Part shown: positions 61,426 to 64,000 of the stretch, piece after piece | How the letters are laid out: every line of letters starts with the position of its first letter | How positions within the stretch are numbered: position 1 is the stretch's first letter | From: Cytophagales bacterium | GTDB lineage: Bacteria; Bacteroidota; Bacteroidia; Cytophagales; Cyclobacteriaceae | Direction of reading: 5' to 3' | DNA: 64,000 bases | NCBI GenBank assembly: GCA_017303795.1 | Contig: JAFLBR010000004.1 | Location: 124,001 to 188,000, forward strand | Made by a program: the position numbers and the translations under genes | The notes under the pieces: model-generated | Told to the model about the DNA's origin: nothing | The model's database searches: none | What the model saw: the letters and a program-made list of their open reading frames with translations, nothing else

Positions 61426-64000
61426 TTAGCTGAGCTTCGCCTTTAAAAACTCAGCCGTATAACTGCCTTTGGCTTTCTTCACCATGTCTTCGGGGGTGCC
61501 TTCAAACAACAGTTTGCCACCATACTTCTCACCACCTTCGGGGCCGAGATCGATAATCCAGTCGGCACACTTAATCACTTCAAGATTGTGTTCAATCACC
61601 ATAACCGAATGGCCCTGGTCAACCAGCGCATTAATGGCTTTTAATAATTTAGAGATGTCGTGAAAATGTAAGCCGGTAGTGGGTTCATCAAAAATGAAAA
61701 GGATATTACCCGTTGTGTCTGAGTTATTCTTGCCTAAGAACGAAGCCAGTTTTACCCGTTGCGCTTCGCCACCCGAAAGCGAGTTTGACGATTGCCCGAG
61801 TTTTACATACCCCAATCCCACTTCAAACAATGGTAAGATGCGATCGTACACGGGTTTTTTGTCTTTGAAAAATTCAAGACCAGCCTCTACAGTCATATCC
61901 AGAATGTCGGCAATGTTCTTGCCTTTGTGTTCAACCTCCAGCACTTCCTGCTTAAAGCGTTTGCCGCCACAACTTTCGCATTTCAAAAAGATGTCGGCCA
62001 TGAATTGCATCTCCACTTTAATCTCACCTTCACCTTCGCAGGTTTCGCAACGGCCGCCTTCAACATTAAACGAAAAGTGCGAGGGCTTATACCCGCGTTG
62101 TTTACTCAGCGGCTGGTCGGCATAGAGATTCCGAATGGCATCATACGCTTTTACATAGCTTATCGGGTTGGAGCGCGATGATTTCCCAATTGGATTCTGA
62201 TCTACAAATTCTACTTGCGTGATTTTATTGATATCACCTTCCAGGCGATCGTACTTGCCAGGCGTTTCGGCCACCGAGCCACTCATGCGACCCAAAGCCG
62301 GGTACAAAATCTTTTTTACCAAGGTCGATTTACCCGAACCACTTACTCCGGTTACAACCGTAAGCACACCCAGTGGAAATTTTACCGTAAGGTTTTTCAG
62401 GTTGTTCTCGCGCGCGCCCGAAACAATTACCGCATCTTTCCATTTTCTGCGATGTTTCGGAACCGGAATTTTTTCAGTTCCATTCAGGTAATCGACTGTG
62501 TGCGATTTAACCTTGCCGTTCAGTTCGTGCTGCGAACCCTGAAAGATTAATTCACCACCATGCGAACCGGCATCGGGACCAATATCAATAATCTGATCGG
62601 CAGCCCGCATAATTTCTTCTTCGTGTTCTACCACAATCACGGTGTTACCCATATCGCGCAATGATTTCAACACCTCCACCATGCGGGCAGTATCTCGCGG
62701 ATGCAAACCAATACTCGGTTCGTCCATAATGTACATAGAACCCACCAACGCACTGCCTAGCGAAGTAGCCAGTTTAATCCGCTGAAACTCGCCACCCGAT
62801 AAAGTTGCTGTTACGCGATTTAAGGTTAAGTAGCCCAAACCAACTTTGTCCATGTATTCTAACCGCGATTTGATTTCGGTAAGAATGCGTTCGGAAATTT
62901 TTTGTTCGTATGCCGGTAACTTCAGATCATTAAAAAATACCAGCGTTTCTTCAATCGGCATTAACACCAGATCGGTAATAGATGTATCGGCAATTTTTAC
63001 GTACGCTGCATCTTTACGCAACTTGGTCCCGCGACAATCAGGGCATGTTGTTCTTCCGCGGTAACGCGAAAGCATTACGCGGTATTGAATCTTATGTGTT
63101 TTGGATTCGAGGTACTTGAAAAAATCGTGAATACCATCGAAGTGTTCATTGCCTTTCCATAATAAGTCGCGCTCTTTTACACTAAGCTCGCTGTATGGAC
63201 GATGAATCGGAAAATCGAACTTGATTCCATTTTTAATCAAGGGCTTTGCCCATTCGCTCATCACTTCGCCACGCCACGGAGCAATGGCTCCTTCATAGAT
63301 AGAGAGCGATTTATCGGGAATAACCAGGTCTTCATCAATTCCCAACACTTTACCAAAACCTTCGCAGGTAGTGCAGGCCCCAAAGGGATTATTAAAACTA
63401 AACAGGTTGATGGAAGGCTCGGTAAACGTAATGCCATCTAACTCAAATCGATCGGAAAAATTAAATTTTTCATTTTCAAGATATACTACACAATCGCCAT
63501 GACCTTCAAAGAAAGCGGTCTGCACCGAATCGGATAGGCGAAAGGTTAAGTCTTCATCGGTAGCTTTTACCGCTGCGCGGTCAATGAGAATTTCGACCTC
63601 TTCAGTATCGATTTTAGAATTGGATTTCTTTTTTGCCTCACCCCTGCCCCTCTCCCGCAGGAGAGGGGTGTCAGCCTCAGGCTGACGGGGTGAGGCAATC
63701 TCCTCAATAAACTTTACTTCTCCATTTATCAGCACCCGCGCAAAGCCTTTGCTCAGTAACAAGTTCAATTCATCGGCAAGCTTGCGGCCTTTGGTTATCT
63801 TAAGCGGGCAAACCACCATAATGCGTGTGCCTTCCTTTTGTTTGTTGATGAAGTCCACCACATCCGTAACGGAATCGCGTTTTACTTCTTTGCCGCTGAC
63901 TGGTGAATAGGTTTTACCAACACGTGCAAACAACAACTTCAGGTAATCGTAAATCTCTGTTGTTGTGCCTACGGTAGAGCGTGGGTTGCGGGTGTTAACT
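61426..64000 (-). CDS. uvrA: Excinuclease ABC subunit A, N-terminus cut off by window edge
   Basis: UvrA, the damage-recognition ATPase of nucleotide excision repair. The 5' end lies beyond the right edge; visible sequence begins near NTRNPRSTVGTTTEIYDYLK. Both ABC signatures are present (LSGGEFQRIKLATSLGS and LSGGEAQRVKLASFLG), as are the second Walker A GVSGSGKST, the zinc-binding CETCEGEGEI and CESCGGKRF, and DEPSIGLHPRD/DEPTTGLHFHD. An extra peptide of about 20 residues (ASPRQPEADTPLLRERGRGE) is inserted after NGEVKFIEEI; it is encoded by a palindrome at 63635-63696. The frame is intact. Confidence 0.95.
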   Translation of the reverse strand, partial: VNTRNPRSTVGTTTEIYDYLKLLFARVGKTYSPVSGKEVKRDSVTDVVDFINKQKEGTRIMVVCPLKITKGRKLADELNLLLSKGFARVLINGEVKFIEEIASPRQPEADTPLLRERGRGEAKKKSNSKIDTEEVEILIDRAAVKATDEDLTFRLSDSVQTAFFEGHGDCVVYLENEKFNFSDRFELDGITFTEPSINLFSFNNPFGACTTCEGFGKVLGIDEDLVIPDKSLSIYEGAIAPWRGEVMSEWAKPLIKNGIKFDFPIHRPYSELSVKERDLLWKGNEHFDGIHDFFKYLESKTHKIQYRVMLSRYRGRTTCPDCRGTKLRKDAAYVKIADTSITDLVLMPIEETLVFFNDLKLPAYEQKISERILTEIKSRLEYMDKVGLGYLTLNRVTATLSGGEFQRIKLATSLGSALVGSMYIMDEPSIGLHPRDTARMVEVLKSLRDMGNTVIVVEHEEEIMRAADQIIDIGPDAGSHGGELIFQGSQHELNGKVKSHTVDYLNGTEKIPVPKHRRKWKDAVIVSGARENNLKNLTVKFPLGVLTVVTGVSGSGKSTLVKKILYPALGRMSGSVAETPGKYDRLEGDINKITQVEFVDQNPIGKSSRSNPISYVKAYDAIRNLYADQPLSKQRGYKPSHFSFNVEGGRCETCEGEGEIKVEMQFMADIFLKCESCGGKRFKQEVLEVEHKGKNIADILDMTVEAGLEFFKDKKPVYDRILPLFEVGLGYVKLGQSSNSLSGGEAQRVKLASFLGKNNSDTTGNILFIFDEPTTGLHFHDISKLLKAINALVDQGHSVMVIEHNLEVIKCADWIIDLGPEGGEKYGGKLLFEGTPEDMVKKAKGSYTAEFLKAKLS
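63635..63696. repeat. Three-stem palindromic element inserted in frame in uvrA
   Basis: Closing stem GCCTCACCCC (63635-63644) with GGGGTGAGGC (63687-63696); hairpin CCCCTCTCC (63647-63655) with GGAGAGGGG (63660-63668); hairpin TCAGCC (63671-63676) with GGCTGA (63680-63685). All three stems are perfect. It resembles dispersed palindromic elements that insert into genes (such as Rickettsia RPE), and encodes part of the UvrA linker. Confidence 0.85.

Noticed and set aside
63601-63720. Frameshift or pseudogene in uvrA at the repeated GC-rich segment
   Set aside because: The frame stays open across the palindrome and conserved UvrA motifs continue on both sides, so it is an in-frame insertion.

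Overview
The window looks like a Bacteroidota chromosome, probably order Cytophagales. The evidence is indirect but consistent: promoter elements of the Bacteroidota form TAnnTTTG, weak or absent Shine-Dalgarno sites, many exported proteins whose signal peptides end in FAQ or YAQ, and families common in that phylum (DUF5687 permease, BatA/DUF4175/DUF4159 cluster, MG2-plus-plug protein, collagen-like lipoprotein, RlmL-type methylase with an NPEYGERLG motif). I saw no tRNA, rRNA, CRISPR array, prophage or transposase, and no gene-free stretch reaches 300 bases. Coding density is high.

Layout. 1-6073 (+): the 3' end of recJ, lptB, a GH3-family protein, a secreted S9 peptidase joined to a small HExxH membrane protein, and an HPF/RaiA ribosome-associated protein. 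6265-11508 (-): three TPM-domain proteins and a large exported TPR-CHAT protein. 11581-14743 (+): an ABC permease/ATPase pair and an S51 peptidase started by TTG. 14783-18187 (-): an MG2/plug surface protein and a MATE transporter. 18356-25378 (+, with one - gene): a DUF885 zinc-peptidase-like protein, a zinc-ribbon protein, an M14 pair of which only the second keeps its zinc ligands, a PIN toxin-antitoxin pair and a small membrane protein.

33117-25444 (-): a six-gene operon DUF4159, MoxR AAA ATPase, DUF58, BatA, DUF4175 and a membrane protein with a possible amidotransferase-like fold. 41259-33305 (-): a cluster of three Tat-signalled TldD proteins and two leaderless TldE/PmbA proteins. 42436-49097 is mixed: a TPR protein, proC, a Uma2 nuclease, an rRNA methylase with a GDPD, a collagen-like lipoprotein, an S10 peptidase and a second PIN module. 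60086-49265 (-): a PadR repressor with a 12-bp inverted-repeat operator, followed by four overlapping FtsX/MacB-type permeases of about 870 residues and a 46-codon internally deleted remnant of a fifth. The window ends with an acyltransferase-like membrane protein and uvrA, which runs off the right edge and carries an in-frame palindromic insertion.

Themes. Much of the content is envelope and periplasmic biology: LPS export, exported peptidases (S9, S10, S51, M14, DUF885, TldD, CHAT) and permease arrays. Long palindromes recur between genes (2819, 20059, 25388, 48319) and one complex palindrome lies inside uvrA. The points I rate most worth checking are the uvrA insertion, the collapsed permease, the nucleotide-level homogenisation of the permease headers, the possible Tat hitch-hiking of TldE on TldD, and the dead M14 partner.
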